DNA from: Candidatus Omnitrophota bacterium
GTDB taxonomy: Bacteria > Omnitrophota > Gorgyraeia > Zapsychrales > Fredricksoniimonadaceae
Direction: 5' to 3'
DNA: 32,068 nucleotides
NCBI GenBank assembly: GCA_015233145.1
Contig: JADFYI010000014.1
Span: 1 to 32,068 of the forward strand
Notes under the pieces: model-generated
What the model saw: the letters and a program-made list of their open reading frames with translations, nothing else
The model's database searches: none
Told to the model about the DNA's origin: nothing
Shown: positions 1 through 6,754 of the stretch, in pieces
Layout of the letters: each line of letters opens with the position of its first letter
Numbering within the stretch: the stretch's first letter is position 1
Made by a program: the position numbers and the translations under genes

Positions 1-1188
1 AAGCTGCCCGATATGGACCGTCTTAAGGTCAAGCAGGGCACGGTGCGCGGCGCCCAGTTTTTGCAGCCTTTGTTCGAGTTCTCAGGCGCCTGCGCCGGTT
101 GCGGTGAAACGCCATATATCAAGATCGTCAGCCAGCTTTTCGGCGACCGGGCTATCATTGCCAATGCTACCGGCTGTACCTCGATCTATGGCGGCAATCT
201 TCCGACCACGCCTTATACCAAGAACATCCTGGGCCGCGGTCCGGCCTGGTCGAACTCGCTTTTTGAAGACAATGCTGAGTTTGGTCTTGGGTTCCGTCTT
301 GCCATTGATAAGAAGGCAGAGAATGCATCCGAGATCCTGAAGAGGATGGAAGGCTCCATAGGCGCTGAACTTGTCAATGCCATTCTCAGCGCGAAACAGA
401 ATGATGAGGCAGAGATCTTTGAACAGCGTAAACGTATCGATACCCTTAAAGAGAAGCTCAATGCGAACTCGTCTTTTGAAGCCAGGAATCTTTTATCTTT
501 GGCCGATTATCTGGTCAAAAAGAGCGTCTGGATCTTTGGCGGCGACGGTTGGGCTTATGACATTGGCTTTGGCGGTTTGGATCATGTGCTGGCCACTGGC
601 CGCAATGTCAATGTACTGGTACTGGACACGGAAGTCTATTCCAATACCGGCGGGCAAGCCTCGAAGTCAACGCCGCGCGGCGCAGTTGCCAAATTCGCGG
701 CCTCAGGCAAGAGCATGTCTAAAAAAGACCTGGCCCGCATCATCATGACCTATGGCCATGTTTATGTGGCAACAGTTTCGGTTGGCGCAAAAGACGAACA
801 TACGATCAAGGCGATCATGGAAGCTGAGAAATATCCCGGCGCATCTCTTATCATTGCCTACAGCCATTGTATTGCTCATGGTATCAGCATGGCCAATGGG
901 CTCATGGAACAGAAAGCCGCGGTTGAGTCAGGCCACTGGCCGCTGTTCCGCTATAATCCTGAGCTGATCAAGGAAGGCAAGAATCCTTTGACCCTGGATT
1001 CGTTAGCGCCTAAGCTGTCGTTTAGGGATTATGCATATCATCAGACGCGCTTTAAGTCCTTGACCAAGACAAAGCCTGAAGAGGCTGAGCGCCTGATCAA
1101 GCTGGCCCAGGAAGACGTGAACCAGAAATGGGCTATTTACGAAGCCCTCGCAGCCCAAACAGGCGCGATGGTAAAGCCTGCGGCATAA
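1..1188 (+). CDS. nifJ: Pyruvate:ferredoxin oxidoreductase, C-terminal part (5' truncated by window edge)
   Basis: The frame is open from base 1, so only the last 395 residues or so of a much longer protein are present. This part corresponds to the thiamine-pyrophosphate-binding end of the single-chain pyruvate:ferredoxin (flavodoxin) oxidoreductase, which converts pyruvate and CoA to acetyl-CoA and CO2 and reduces ferredoxin in the cytoplasm. Diagnostic stretches are CAGCGETPY (conserved Cys near the cofactor), ATGCTSIYGG, GDGWAYDIGFGG and the TPP/Mg motif VYSNTGGQASKSTPRG. The tail ends normally with TAA. The nitroreductase starts 5 bases downstream, which suggests co-transcription. The enzyme implies anaerobic or microaerophilic metabolism. 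Family assignment is very secure; other 2-oxoacid oxidoreductases of this single-chain type usually prefer pyruvate. Confidence 0.95.
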   Translation, partial: KLPDMDRLKVKQGTVRGAQFLQPLFEFSGACAGCGETPYIKIVSQLFGDRAIIANATGCTSIYGGNLPTTPYTKNILGRGPAWSNSLFEDNAEFGLGFRLAIDKKAENASEILKRMEGSIGAELVNAILSAKQNDEAEIFEQRKRIDTLKEKLNANSSFEARNLLSLADYLVKKSVWIFGGDGWAYDIGFGGLDHVLATGRNVNVLVLDTEVYSNTGGQASKSTPRGAVAKFAASGKSMSKKDLARIIMTYGHVYVATVSVGAKDEHTIKAIMEAEKYPGASLIIAYSHCIAHGISMANGLMEQKAAVESGHWPLFRYNPELIKEGKNPLTLDSLAPKLSFRDYAYHQTRFKSLTKTKPEEAERLIKLAQEDVNQKWAIYEALAAQTGAMVKPAA

Positions 1189-1193
1189 CAGGT

Positions 1194-1715
1194 ATGATCC
1201 AGACGATCCTAAATCGCCGGAGCGTGCGTAAATTCACGGGTGACCGTGTTAAACGGGAGGACCTTGAGACCTTGGTCCGCGCCGGTATGGCGGCCCCTAC
1301 TTCCAGGGACACAAGACATCTGCATTTTATAGTCATTGATGATCCGCTCCTCATACCTAAGATGGCTGAAAACCTGGCCAATGCCCGGATGATCCTTACG
1401 GCCAAACACGCGATCATAGTTGCCTGTGATACGGCTGTGGCCTATGGAGGAACTGAGGTCGGCTATTGGATCCAGGACACTTCAGCCGCGGCCCAAAATG
1501 TGCTTTTGGCAGCGCACGCCCTTGGGCTTGGCGCCTGCTGGACAGTCATTTATCCCCGGGCAGAGCGCGTTACTTTCCTAATAGAGCTTTTCAAGATCCC
1601 ACAAAACGTAATACCGCTCTGTGTCATCGCGGTCGGTATATCTTCCGGAGAAGAAAAGCCCAGGGATAAATATGACCCAACACACGTCCATTGGAACCAG
1701 GGAGGATGGTCATGA
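1194..1715 (+). CDS. Nitroreductase-family FMN oxidoreductase
   Basis: This 173-residue protein belongs to the FMN-dependent nitroreductase family of cytoplasmic NAD(P)H oxidoreductases. The N-terminus MIQTILNRRSVRKFTGDRV carries the typical RRSVRxF signature, which contacts the FMN phosphate. It is followed by AGMAAPTSRDTRHLHFIVI and the central AAQNVLLAAHALGLGACW helix seen throughout the family. ATG 1194 is chosen because it falls exactly before this signature; the frame extends further upstream but only inside the preceding gene. The stop overlaps the rubrerythrin start (ATGA-type overlap at 1712), so the two are likely translated together. The natural substrate cannot be deduced. Pairing with rubrerythrin and PFOR fits a redox or oxidative-stress operon. 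Confidence 0.88.
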   Translation: MIQTILNRRSVRKFTGDRVKREDLETLVRAGMAAPTSRDTRHLHFIVIDDPLLIPKMAENLANARMILTAKHAIIVACDTAVAYGGTEVGYWIQDTSAAAQNVLLAAHALGLGACWTVIYPRAERVTFLIELFKIPQNVIPLCVIAVGISSGEEKPRDKYDPTHVHWNQGGWS

Positions 1716-2329
1716 AAGCAGAACTGAGAGAACGTTTTGCGGCATACCGCAACGGGAAAAGCATCAAGGGTACGGAAACCGAGAAGAACCTCCTGAAAGC
1801 CTTTGCCGGTGAATCCCAGGCCCGGAACCGTTACGAAATGTTTGCCGAGAAATCGAGAGAAGAAGGTTATAACCAGATAGCTTCCGTTTTTACCGAGACC
1901 GCTCATAATGAGAAGCACCATGCCCAGATCTATTTCGCTTTCCTTGAAGGCGGCGCTGTCGAGATCACCGCAACATATCCTGCCGGTTTGGTAGGGAACA
2001 CCTTTGACAACCTCATGGCCGGTGCTATGGGCGAGCATGAAGAGTCTGTTGATATTTATCCCAAATTCGCCGAGGTTGCGGAAAAGGAAGGCTTTATCAA
2101 GATCGCCAACCAGTTCCGCATGATCGCCAAGATCGAAAAAGAGCACGAAGAGCGTTATCGCAAGCTCGCGGATAATGTAAAGAATTCAAAGGTTTTTGCC
2201 AAAGACGAGGAAACGGTCTGGGTCTGCCGCGAATGCGGGCACATCCATTTTGGCAAACAACCGCCTAAAGCCTGCCCGACCTGCCAGTACCCGCAGGCCG
2301 TGTTCGAGGTCAAGGCGAAGAATTATTGA
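1712..2329 (+). CDS. rbr: Rubrerythrin
   Basis: A 205-residue rubrerythrin, a non-haem diiron peroxidase that reduces hydrogen peroxide with electrons from rubredoxin or ferredoxin in the cytoplasm of anaerobes. The ferritin-like four-helix domain (about residues 15-150) contains the expected ligand patterns FAGESQARNRYEMFAEK, ETAHNEKHHAQIYF, GEHEES and KIEKEHEERY. The C-terminal rubredoxin-like domain has the pair CREC...CPTC at roughly residues 172-191. The start at 1712 is supported by a GGGAGG ribosome-binding site about 8 bases upstream and by overlap with the preceding stop; upstream in-frame codons have no such site. It is probably the last protein gene of the PFOR-nitroreductase unit and runs into tRNA-Ser 12 bases downstream. 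Confidence 0.95.
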   Translation: MKAELRERFAAYRNGKSIKGTETEKNLLKAFAGESQARNRYEMFAEKSREEGYNQIASVFTETAHNEKHHAQIYFAFLEGGAVEITATYPAGLVGNTFDNLMAGAMGEHEESVDIYPKFAEVAEKEGFIKIANQFRMIAKIEKEHEERYRKLADNVKNSKVFAKDEETVWVCRECGHIHFGKQPPKACPTCQYPQAVFEVKAKNY

Positions 2330-2341
2330 GCTATAAATATT

Positions 2342-2430
2342 GGAGAGGTGGCCGAGTGGTTTAAGGCGCACGCCTGGAAAGTGTGTGACTGCAGAAATGT
2401 AGTCCGAGGGTTCGAATCCCTCCCTCTCCG
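2342..2430 (+). tRNA. tRNA-Ser (anticodon GGA)
   Basis: The 89-nt sequence folds as a class II tRNA. The acceptor stem pairs GGAGAGG with CCTCTCC and is followed by discriminator G. The D-arm GCCGAGTGGTTTAAGGC, the anticodon loop CTGGAAA with GGA, a long variable arm and the T-arm GAGGGTTCGAATCCCTC are all present. The long variable arm and discriminator G are serine identity elements. No CCA is encoded. The first 3' base starts a 13-nt inverted repeat with a segment about 60 bases downstream (see finding), and an AT-rich acyltransferase follows, so this tRNA may mark an insertion boundary. Confidence 0.97.
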
Positions 2431-2436
2431 TTCTTC

Positions 2437-2451
2437 TTCGCCCTTGGCGAA
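2437..2451 (+). terminator. Small hairpin after tRNA-Ser
   Basis: TTCGCC-CTT-GGCGAA forms a perfect 6-bp stem with a 3-nt loop directly after the tRNA, followed by an A/T-rich but not T-only tail. It could end or process the tRNA transcript. Without a clear T-run the terminator reading is tentative. Confidence 0.3.
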
Positions 2452-2462
2452 CTAAATAATTT

Positions 2463-2530
2463 CAGTGGGGCTTCGAAGCAACTATGTTCTTTTGTGGGGC
2501 GAAGAAGAACGTTGCTGCGTAGCTCCACTG
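2463..2530. repeat. Long imperfect hairpin (inverted repeat) downstream of tRNA-Ser
   Basis: Arms 2463-2482 and 2511-2530 are complementary at 17 of 20 positions. Inside them GTTCTT (2486-2491) pairs with AAGAAC (2505-2510), giving a 68-nt structure. In addition 2498-2510 is the exact reverse complement of 2430-2442, at the tRNA 3' end. The rest of 2531-2659 holds no gene I can support. The structure could be a remnant of a mobile element, an integron-like or phage-type end, or a structured RNA; nothing identifies it further. Confidence 0.55.
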
Positions 2531-2659
2531 GAGTTATTTTGTTGGTAAGAGCGTAGCAGAGCCTTGATTCTCAGTTTTATTTTGAAGTGAACCCTGTCGA
2601 TGGCAGGCGAACCTGATTCCATCTTGAGTTGTTGATGCGAAGCCGGGAGGATATAATAC

Positions 2660-3775
2660 TTGCGCTTGATTCAGTTGGATATTTTAAGAGCGTTTGCTGT
2701 ATTAATGATCATGGGCGCACATATCCCTCAATGTCTTTTCGAGCGGCCATCTATTTTTACCAGAGGACTAAACCTGTGGATGCAATGTGGATGGACAGGT
2801 GTGGATCTTTTTTTTGTTATCAGCGGTTTCTTGGTTTCAGGTCTTTTGTTTCGGGAGTATAAAGAATGCGGCAATATCAATCTCTGGAGATTTTTTATTC
2901 GGCGGGGATTAAAAATTTATCCTGCATTTTATGCATTTCTTTTCTTAACAACACTATATTTGATTCTATATAACTACCCGGTTCCCAGTTTATCTAAATA
3001 CATGGGCGAATTATTATATATTCAAAGTTACTGGCCACATATTTGGGAGCATTCGTGGTCTCTTGCGGTTGAAGAACATTTTTATTTATTTATAGGGTTG
3101 TTTGTTCTCTATAGAGTGAAATGTTCAGGAAGTGACCCGTTTAGAATTTTCATTCCGCTGACTATTCTCATCTCTGTAGAGTGCCTTTTCTTTAGAGTGT
3201 TAAATGCGTACTTTTTCCCGTATACACATCAAAGCCATCTTTTTCCAACGCATTTGAGGATTGACAGTCTTTTGTTCGGTGTCATGTTGTCGTATTTGCA
3301 CCATTTTAGACAAGATAAATTAAAATGTTGGGTCAAAGAACGAGCAAGTATTATCGGCATTCTAAGCACAGTTCTTATTATGACAAGTTGGCGCTGGTCT
3401 TTGTTTGATCCATTTATGCATTCTTTTGGATTTACTTTTCTATATATTGGATTTGGCGGTTTTCTCCTTTTATTCCTGTATCATTTTAATATGGAGAAAA
3501 CAAATGAAAACTGGATTCTTAAAGGAACCGCTTTTATAGGAGTTTATTCCTATTCAATTTATCTCTGGCATATTCTTTTTTCTAGATGGTTCCCGTATCA
3601 TGTTTTTTCGCGCGTTCCCAATTACCTTCTTTTTTCTTTTGTGTCCCTTTTTATATACGTTTTTGGCTCCGTGAGCGTTGGGATTCTAATGTCCAAGTTG
3701 ATTGAAATACCCGTATTAAATTTTCGCAACAAATTCTTTGTTTCCCGTAGCGGAATTTTAGAAGTGAAGTCTTGA
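2660..3775 (+). CDS. Acyltransferase family 3 (OafA/YrhL-like membrane O-acyltransferase)
   Basis: A 371-residue polytopic membrane protein of the acyltransferase-3 family, which transfers acetyl or other acyl groups to sugars of surface polysaccharide or lipopolysaccharide at the inner membrane. The N-terminus reads LDILRAFAVLMIMGAHIP, matching the family's LDxLRAxAxxxVxxxH motif with the essential His. WTGVDLFFVISGFLVSGLLF follows as the second family hallmark (GVDLFFVISGFL), and SWSLAVEEHFYLF supplies the SLxxExxFY motif. About ten hydrophobic segments can be seen. TTG 2660 is chosen because GGGAGG lies 10 bases upstream and translation then begins just before the first motif. The gene is visibly more A/T-rich than its neighbours and lies behind a tRNA, so acquisition by transfer is plausible. 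The substrate is unknown. Confidence 0.9.
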   Translation: MRLIQLDILRAFAVLMIMGAHIPQCLFERPSIFTRGLNLWMQCGWTGVDLFFVISGFLVSGLLFREYKECGNINLWRFFIRRGLKIYPAFYAFLFLTTLYLILYNYPVPSLSKYMGELLYIQSYWPHIWEHSWSLAVEEHFYLFIGLFVLYRVKCSGSDPFRIFIPLTILISVECLFFRVLNAYFFPYTHQSHLFPTHLRIDSLLFGVMLSYLHHFRQDKLKCWVKERASIIGILSTVLIMTSWRWSLFDPFMHSFGFTFLYIGFGGFLLLFLYHFNMEKTNENWILKGTAFIGVYSYSIYLWHILFSRWFPYHVFSRVPNYLLFSFVSLFIYVFGSVSVGILMSKLIEIPVLNFRNKFFVSRSGILEVKS

Positions 3776-3849
3776 GTTTTTTTGATTGATTTAAAGGATG
3801 GTGTTAATGCCGTTCCTCAAGAAGCGTCTGCTACCAAAGAGCTAGAATA

Positions 3850-4692
3850 ATGCCTAGGCGAAAGAGCACGAAAAAAAAGATTCCTCAAAAAAATGCTGAA
3901 GACTGGCATTTGAAGGTTGCCTTTGCCCTGGGAAGGACTGTCAAGAAGGCCTCGCAGAAAATAAGCAAGGCCAAGGCTTCATCCAAAGGTCGTTTAAAAA
4001 GGAAGCGAAGTTCACAAAAAAGCATAACCATCCATCGCCCTGATCCGTTTTCGGACATTCCCCAGGGGCCCATGTCGCCCATTCTTAAGGAACTGAAGGC
4101 CATCTTTGATGTGAGCGGCCTTACCAGAGCTGTTGAGGAAATGAATGAGATTGGCCTCAAGCATTCGAGCCATCCGGTTGTTAACCGTTTGGTCGAAAAG
4201 CTTCAGCAGTTGTCGCCGGGCGAGCAGGAGGCGCTTTCGAGGAGATTCATCGCGAGGCTTCAGGAGTCTCCCTATTTTAATAATGCGATCTTTGCCATGC
4301 CGCCTAAGGCCAAAATGACAGAAGAGGAATGCCAGAAAATATCAGATGCTTTTATTGAGTGTGTCACCGGAACGCTCGAAGATATCGGCATGACCCGGGA
4401 AGAGGGCGCATTCCTTAAAGAATTTTCAGATGATGTGACGCGGCCTCTTAATGATCTTTTGCAATTTTATCTGCATCCCAAAACGTTTGGCCAAAAGGTC
4501 AAGAGGTTGTGGCGGATGCAGAGAATTGTCATAAAAATTATTAAGATCATTCACATCAGCAATCGCCTGGCCCGGGAGAATGTCGATTTTGTGAGTAACG
4601 CTCGTGTTGCCCCAGCCGCAGCCCTTTCAGATTATTGGCAGAATATCGGAAGCCAGCCGATAGTGATAAAAGAAAAGTCCCTGAAGATTTAA
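3850..4692 (+). CDS. Unrecognised protein with lysine-rich N-terminus
   Basis: I do not recognise this 280-residue protein. The first 75 residues are strongly basic (runs such as MPRRKSTKKKIPQK and KGRLKRKRSSQKSITI), while the remaining 200 residues are mostly helical-looking and amphipathic. No signal peptide is evident; one moderately hydrophobic patch, RIVIKIIKIIHI, lies near residue 230. The basic N-terminus ends in KSITI, a pentapeptide also found at the end of the basic part of the next protein (4882-5232), so the two may be distantly related or bind the same partner. Codon usage is like the magnetosome genes and unlike the acyltransferase before it. The start ATG 3850 has no strong ribosome-binding site. 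It lies 190 bases ahead of the first magnetosome operon and may belong to it functionally. Confidence 0.7.
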   Translation: MPRRKSTKKKIPQKNAEDWHLKVAFALGRTVKKASQKISKAKASSKGRLKRKRSSQKSITIHRPDPFSDIPQGPMSPILKELKAIFDVSGLTRAVEEMNEIGLKHSSHPVVNRLVEKLQQLSPGEQEALSRRFIARLQESPYFNNAIFAMPPKAKMTEEECQKISDAFIECVTGTLEDIGMTREEGAFLKEFSDDVTRPLNDLLQFYLHPKTFGQKVKRLWRMQRIVIKIIKIIHISNRLARENVDFVSNARVAPAAALSDYWQNIGSQPIVIKEKSLKI

Positions 4693-4796
4693 GAAAGTTG
4701 TTTTTTCCATCATTAAGAATTCCCGTCGTATTTTATTTCTCCAATATAAATTGTTCTGAGTTTTATGCCCAGATTTTCCTGCTTGTTTTATTTTGC

Positions 4797-4824
4797 TTGA
4801 TTTGCGGGGGGGGGGGGGTATAAA
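4797..4824 (+). promoter_or_regulatory. Putative phase-variable promoter with G13 spacer
   Basis: TTGATT (4797-4802) and TATAAA (4819-4824) are spaced by 16 bases, and 13 of those 16 are an uninterrupted G tract (4806-4818). Both hexamers resemble sigma70 -35 and -10 elements (4/6 and 5/6 matches). A transcript starting near 4831 would reach the GTG start at 4882 with AAGGGGAG 6 bases before it. Homopolymer tracts inside promoter spacers are a known cause of phase variation through slippage. The role is inferred from sequence only. The rest of the 4693-4881 interval is A/T-rich and shows no other feature. Confidence 0.5.
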
Positions 4825-4881
4825 CTAGTATACAAAAATTTAGATTAAGGCCTGTGACCGGGGCAACAAGGGGAGAATCAA

Positions 4882-5232
4882 GTGGCCAAAGCAAAGAAAA
4901 AAGTTGCGGCAGTCAATAAGGTTACGTTAAAAAATTCTCTCAAAGTGAGCGCGGCCAAGGAAGTCCTTAAAGAAGTTTCTTATGGAGCCGGGGTTTTGGC
5001 TCACAAGGTCAGCAAGGTTGGTAAAGTTGTCCATTCCGGAATTTGGAAAGATGCCCGGAGCGTTGTGCAGAAAAAAATTAATGCCATCAAGGGTTCATTT
5101 GCCAGGCAGATGAAATTCATACCCGCAAAAAAGAGTATCACAATTCCAGAAAAATTATCCCAAGAGCCAAAGGCAGCGCCGGTTGCCCGCGCAAGGTCCC
5201 GGAAAAAGAGCCCAACCCGTAAAGGAGGATAG
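4882..5232 (+). CDS. Unrecognised lysine-rich small protein heading a magnetosome operon
   Basis: A 116-residue very basic protein with no family I recognise. It starts MAKAKKKVAAVNKVTLKN, has a central helical region (about residues 20-75) and ends in a Pro/Ala/Arg/Lys-rich tail, ARSRKKSPTRKGG. No membrane segment or signal peptide is visible. The GTG start is supported by AAGGGGAG 6 bases upstream. The pentapeptide KSITI near residue 87 also occurs in the preceding 280-residue protein. It is followed after 4 bases by the 30-residue membrane peptide and then by MamA, so it is probably co-transcribed with magnetosome genes. A nucleic-acid-binding or acidic-membrane-binding role would fit the charge but is only a guess. 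Confidence 0.75.
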   Translation: MAKAKKKVAAVNKVTLKNSLKVSAAKEVLKEVSYGAGVLAHKVSKVGKVVHSGIWKDARSVVQKKINAIKGSFARQMKFIPAKKSITIPEKLSQEPKAAPVARARSRKKSPTRKGG

Positions 5233-5236
5233 GAAT

Positions 5237-5329
5237 ATGGAACCTATTTCATTGTCAACCGCGGCAATTATCCTGGTGTCTATGGCAGCGGGAGCGTGGA
5301 TTTCGGATCGCTTTAAAAAGAAAACATAG
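5237..5329 (+). CDS. 30-residue single-pass membrane peptide (micro-paralogue A)
   Basis: A complete 31-codon frame with GGAGG 5-9 bases before ATG 5237. The product begins MEPISLSTAAIILVSMAAGA and ends WISDRFKKKT: a hydrophobic helix (about residues 6-21) followed by a basic tail. It is clearly a paralogue of the next gene, whose N-terminus is MEPISLSMAGLILVSMAAGA; 16 of these first 20 residues are identical, and the DNA also remains similar. The conservation of the helix at the protein level in both copies argues for a real gene despite its size. It sits between the lysine-rich protein and MamA in a tight operon. Tiny membrane proteins are common in magnetosome clusters, but I cannot match this one to a named Mam protein. 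Confidence 0.75.
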   Translation: MEPISLSTAAIILVSMAAGAWISDRFKKKT

Positions 5330-5347
5330 TAACAGAAGGGAAAAAAT

Positions 5348-5533
5348 ATGGAGCCGATCTCATTGTCCATGGCCGGACTTATTCTGGTATCTATGGCCGC
5401 AGGCGCGGCGCTTTCAAATTTCTTTGGAAAAAAGAAGTCATGTGCTGCCGGGGCTTCTGATGAGTCTGCCCAGGTTTCTGTTGATGAGGATAAGGAAAAA
5501 GCTATTAATGATCTCGTGTCGGGAAAGAAGTGA
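5348..5533 (+). CDS. 61-residue single-pass membrane protein (micro-paralogue B)
   Basis: A 61-residue protein that shares its N-terminal membrane helix with the 30-residue peptide directly upstream (MEPISLSMAGLILVSMAAGA). It then continues with a short basic stretch, NFFGKKKSC, and an acidic tail rich in Asp, Glu, Ser and Lys. The GAAGGGAAAA sequence upstream of ATG 5348 can serve as a ribosome-binding site. The stop overlaps the start of mamA (GTGA at 5530), which suggests translational coupling. The helix would place the acidic tail on one face of the membrane. A magnetosome-membrane location is inferred from position only, and no named family is recognised. Confidence 0.8.
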   Translation: MEPISLSMAGLILVSMAAGAALSNFFGKKKSCAAGASDESAQVSVDEDKEKAINDLVSGKK

Positions 5534-6213
5534 ATATCTCCACCTCCCCTAAAATGCGCTCCCGGATCCGCAAGGAATTAAAGTTTGCGCCGGTTGCTTT
5601 TCATTCCACGGCCATCCGGATTGTTGACAGGCTTACGAACGCCTACCAGAAGGCGTTTGTTTCCCCTGAAAAGATCCAGGTTGATGTTTACAAAGAACAG
5701 GGTTTTTCTGATTTTCAAAATGGCGATTACATCAAGGCCAGGGATTCTTTTTTTCGTTATCTTGACGAGACCAATGATCTGGACCCCAGCGTTCTTTATA
5801 TGCTTGCCATGTGTTACAAGAACATGGATGAGGACAAAGAGGCGATCGAGTTTTTGAAAAAAGCGGAAAGCCACGCCAAGAACGACCCCGACATCATCAA
5901 TGCACTCGGCGAGTGCCTGTATAACATTGAAGAATATACTGAGGCCATCACCTTCCTTGAAAAAGCCAGGAGGATTTCGCCTGCCAAGGCGGGCATTTAT
6001 TACCGGCTTGGCATTTGCCATGAGAAGATAAACGAGTCTCAAGAAGCCGAACAGTTTTATAAAAAAGCCATTGCCCTTGATCCAGGCAGGATCGAGTATC
6101 ATGAAACCCTGGGATTCCTTTATCAAGCCGAAGACCGGCATAAGGATGCGATTTCCTGTCTCAGGGACGCTTTGCATTCCCAGTGGCGTCAGAAACGAGG
6201 GGCGGGTGTCTAA
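5530..6213 (+). CDS. mamA: MamA-like TPR magnetosome-associated protein
   Basis: A 227-residue soluble protein made of about five tetratricopeptide repeats from residue 50 onward. Typical units are DFQNGDYIKARDSFFRYLDE, MLAMCYKNMDEDKEAIEFLK, ALGECLYNIEEYTEAITFLE, RLGICHEKINESQEAEQFYK and TLGFLYQAEDRHKDAISCLR. MamA coats the cytoplasmic side of magnetosomes and self-assembles as a scaffold for other proteins. Size, soluble all-TPR architecture and operon position fit MamA; TPR proteins are widespread, so the name rests partly on context. The GTG at 5530 overlaps the previous stop; ATG 5563 (MRSRIRKEL) is an alternative start. A receiver-domain gene follows 9 bases later. Confidence 0.75.
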   Translation: MNISTSPKMRSRIRKELKFAPVAFHSTAIRIVDRLTNAYQKAFVSPEKIQVDVYKEQGFSDFQNGDYIKARDSFFRYLDETNDLDPSVLYMLAMCYKNMDEDKEAIEFLKKAESHAKNDPDIINALGECLYNIEEYTEAITFLEKARRISPAKAGIYYRLGICHEKINESQEAEQFYKKAIALDPGRIEYHETLGFLYQAEDRHKDAISCLRDALHSQWRQKRGAGV

Positions 6214-6222
6214 TGAGGTTAC

Positions 6223-6744
6223 ATGATTGCAAAGATTCTTGTTGTTGACGATGAAAAAATGCTGCGCGAGAGGCTGAAAGGCCTTCTTGAGCTTGAGGAG
6301 TATGAGGTTTTTCTGGCCGAGAGCGGTAGAGAGGCGCTGGAGGTTTTGCGGGACAAAAAGCCGGAGATCGTTGTGACAGACATCCGCATGCCTGGCATGG
6401 ACGGGATCGAGCTTTTGGATAAAATCAAGGCCTTGAGCGCTGATACCGAGGTCATCATGTTGACCGGGCACGGAGACATGGAAAGCGTTGTTTTCGCACT
6501 CAGAAAAGGCGCGTTTGATTATATGCCCAAGCCCCTCAATTTTGATGAGCTTTGCATTGCCATTCAACGGGCGCTGGCACTTTCGAAACAGCGCCAGAAG
6601 CTTGTCGGGGTTGAGAAACTCATAGCGATCGCTGCCCAGCTTGAGACGTTTTTGATGGATGAGACTGTTTCCCAGAACCCCTTATTGAAAGCCAAGATTA
6701 TAGAGATCAAAGACCAGCTCACAGGGCTGGGGAACCGTTCTTGA
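6223..6744 (+). CDS. Single-domain response regulator (receiver) with helical tail
   Basis: A 173-residue CheY-like receiver protein. The phosphoacceptor is Asp53 in VVTDIRMPGMDGIELL, the acidic pair is Asp9/Asp10 in ILVVDDEK, and the switch residues are Thr81 (MLTGHGD) and Lys103 (MPKPLNFDEL). Residues 120-173 form a helical, amphipathic tail without a recognisable DNA-binding or enzymatic output domain. It would therefore act by protein contact once phosphorylated by a sensor kinase; no kinase gene is in the window. It follows mamA by 9 bases and is the last gene before the strong promoter at 6755, so it probably shares the mamA transcript. A receiver gene in a magnetosome operon is unusual and may link magnetosome positioning or synthesis to signalling. 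Confidence 0.9.
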   Translation: MIAKILVVDDEKMLRERLKGLLELEEYEVFLAESGREALEVLRDKKPEIVVTDIRMPGMDGIELLDKIKALSADTEVIMLTGHGDMESVVFALRKGAFDYMPKPLNFDELCIAIQRALALSKQRQKLVGVEKLIAIAAQLETFLMDETVSQNPLLKAKIIEIKDQLTGLGNRS

Positions 6745-6754
6745 AATATAATAT

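Noticed and set aside
1550-2146. A 198-codon minus-strand frame across nitroreductase and rubrerythrin
   Set aside because: Both plus-strand genes have strong family motifs, and the antisense product has none.
2629-2862. A 77-codon plus-strand frame with ATG near the acyltransferase start
   Set aside because: It overlaps the acyltransferase in another frame and lacks any motif; the TTG start at 2660 with its ribosome-binding site explains the region.
4635-4823. A 62-codon frame ending in the G tract, which might make the G run a coding phase-variation tract
   Set aside because: It starts inside the preceding gene, has no ribosome-binding site, and only its last residues are poly-Gly. The promoter-spacer reading fits the flanking hexamers better.
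5578-6567. A 329-codon open frame on the minus strand across mamA and the receiver gene
   Set aside because: It lies opposite two well-supported genes with clear TPR and receiver motifs. Its translation has no recognisable domain and no ribosome-binding site, so it is a shadow of codon bias.
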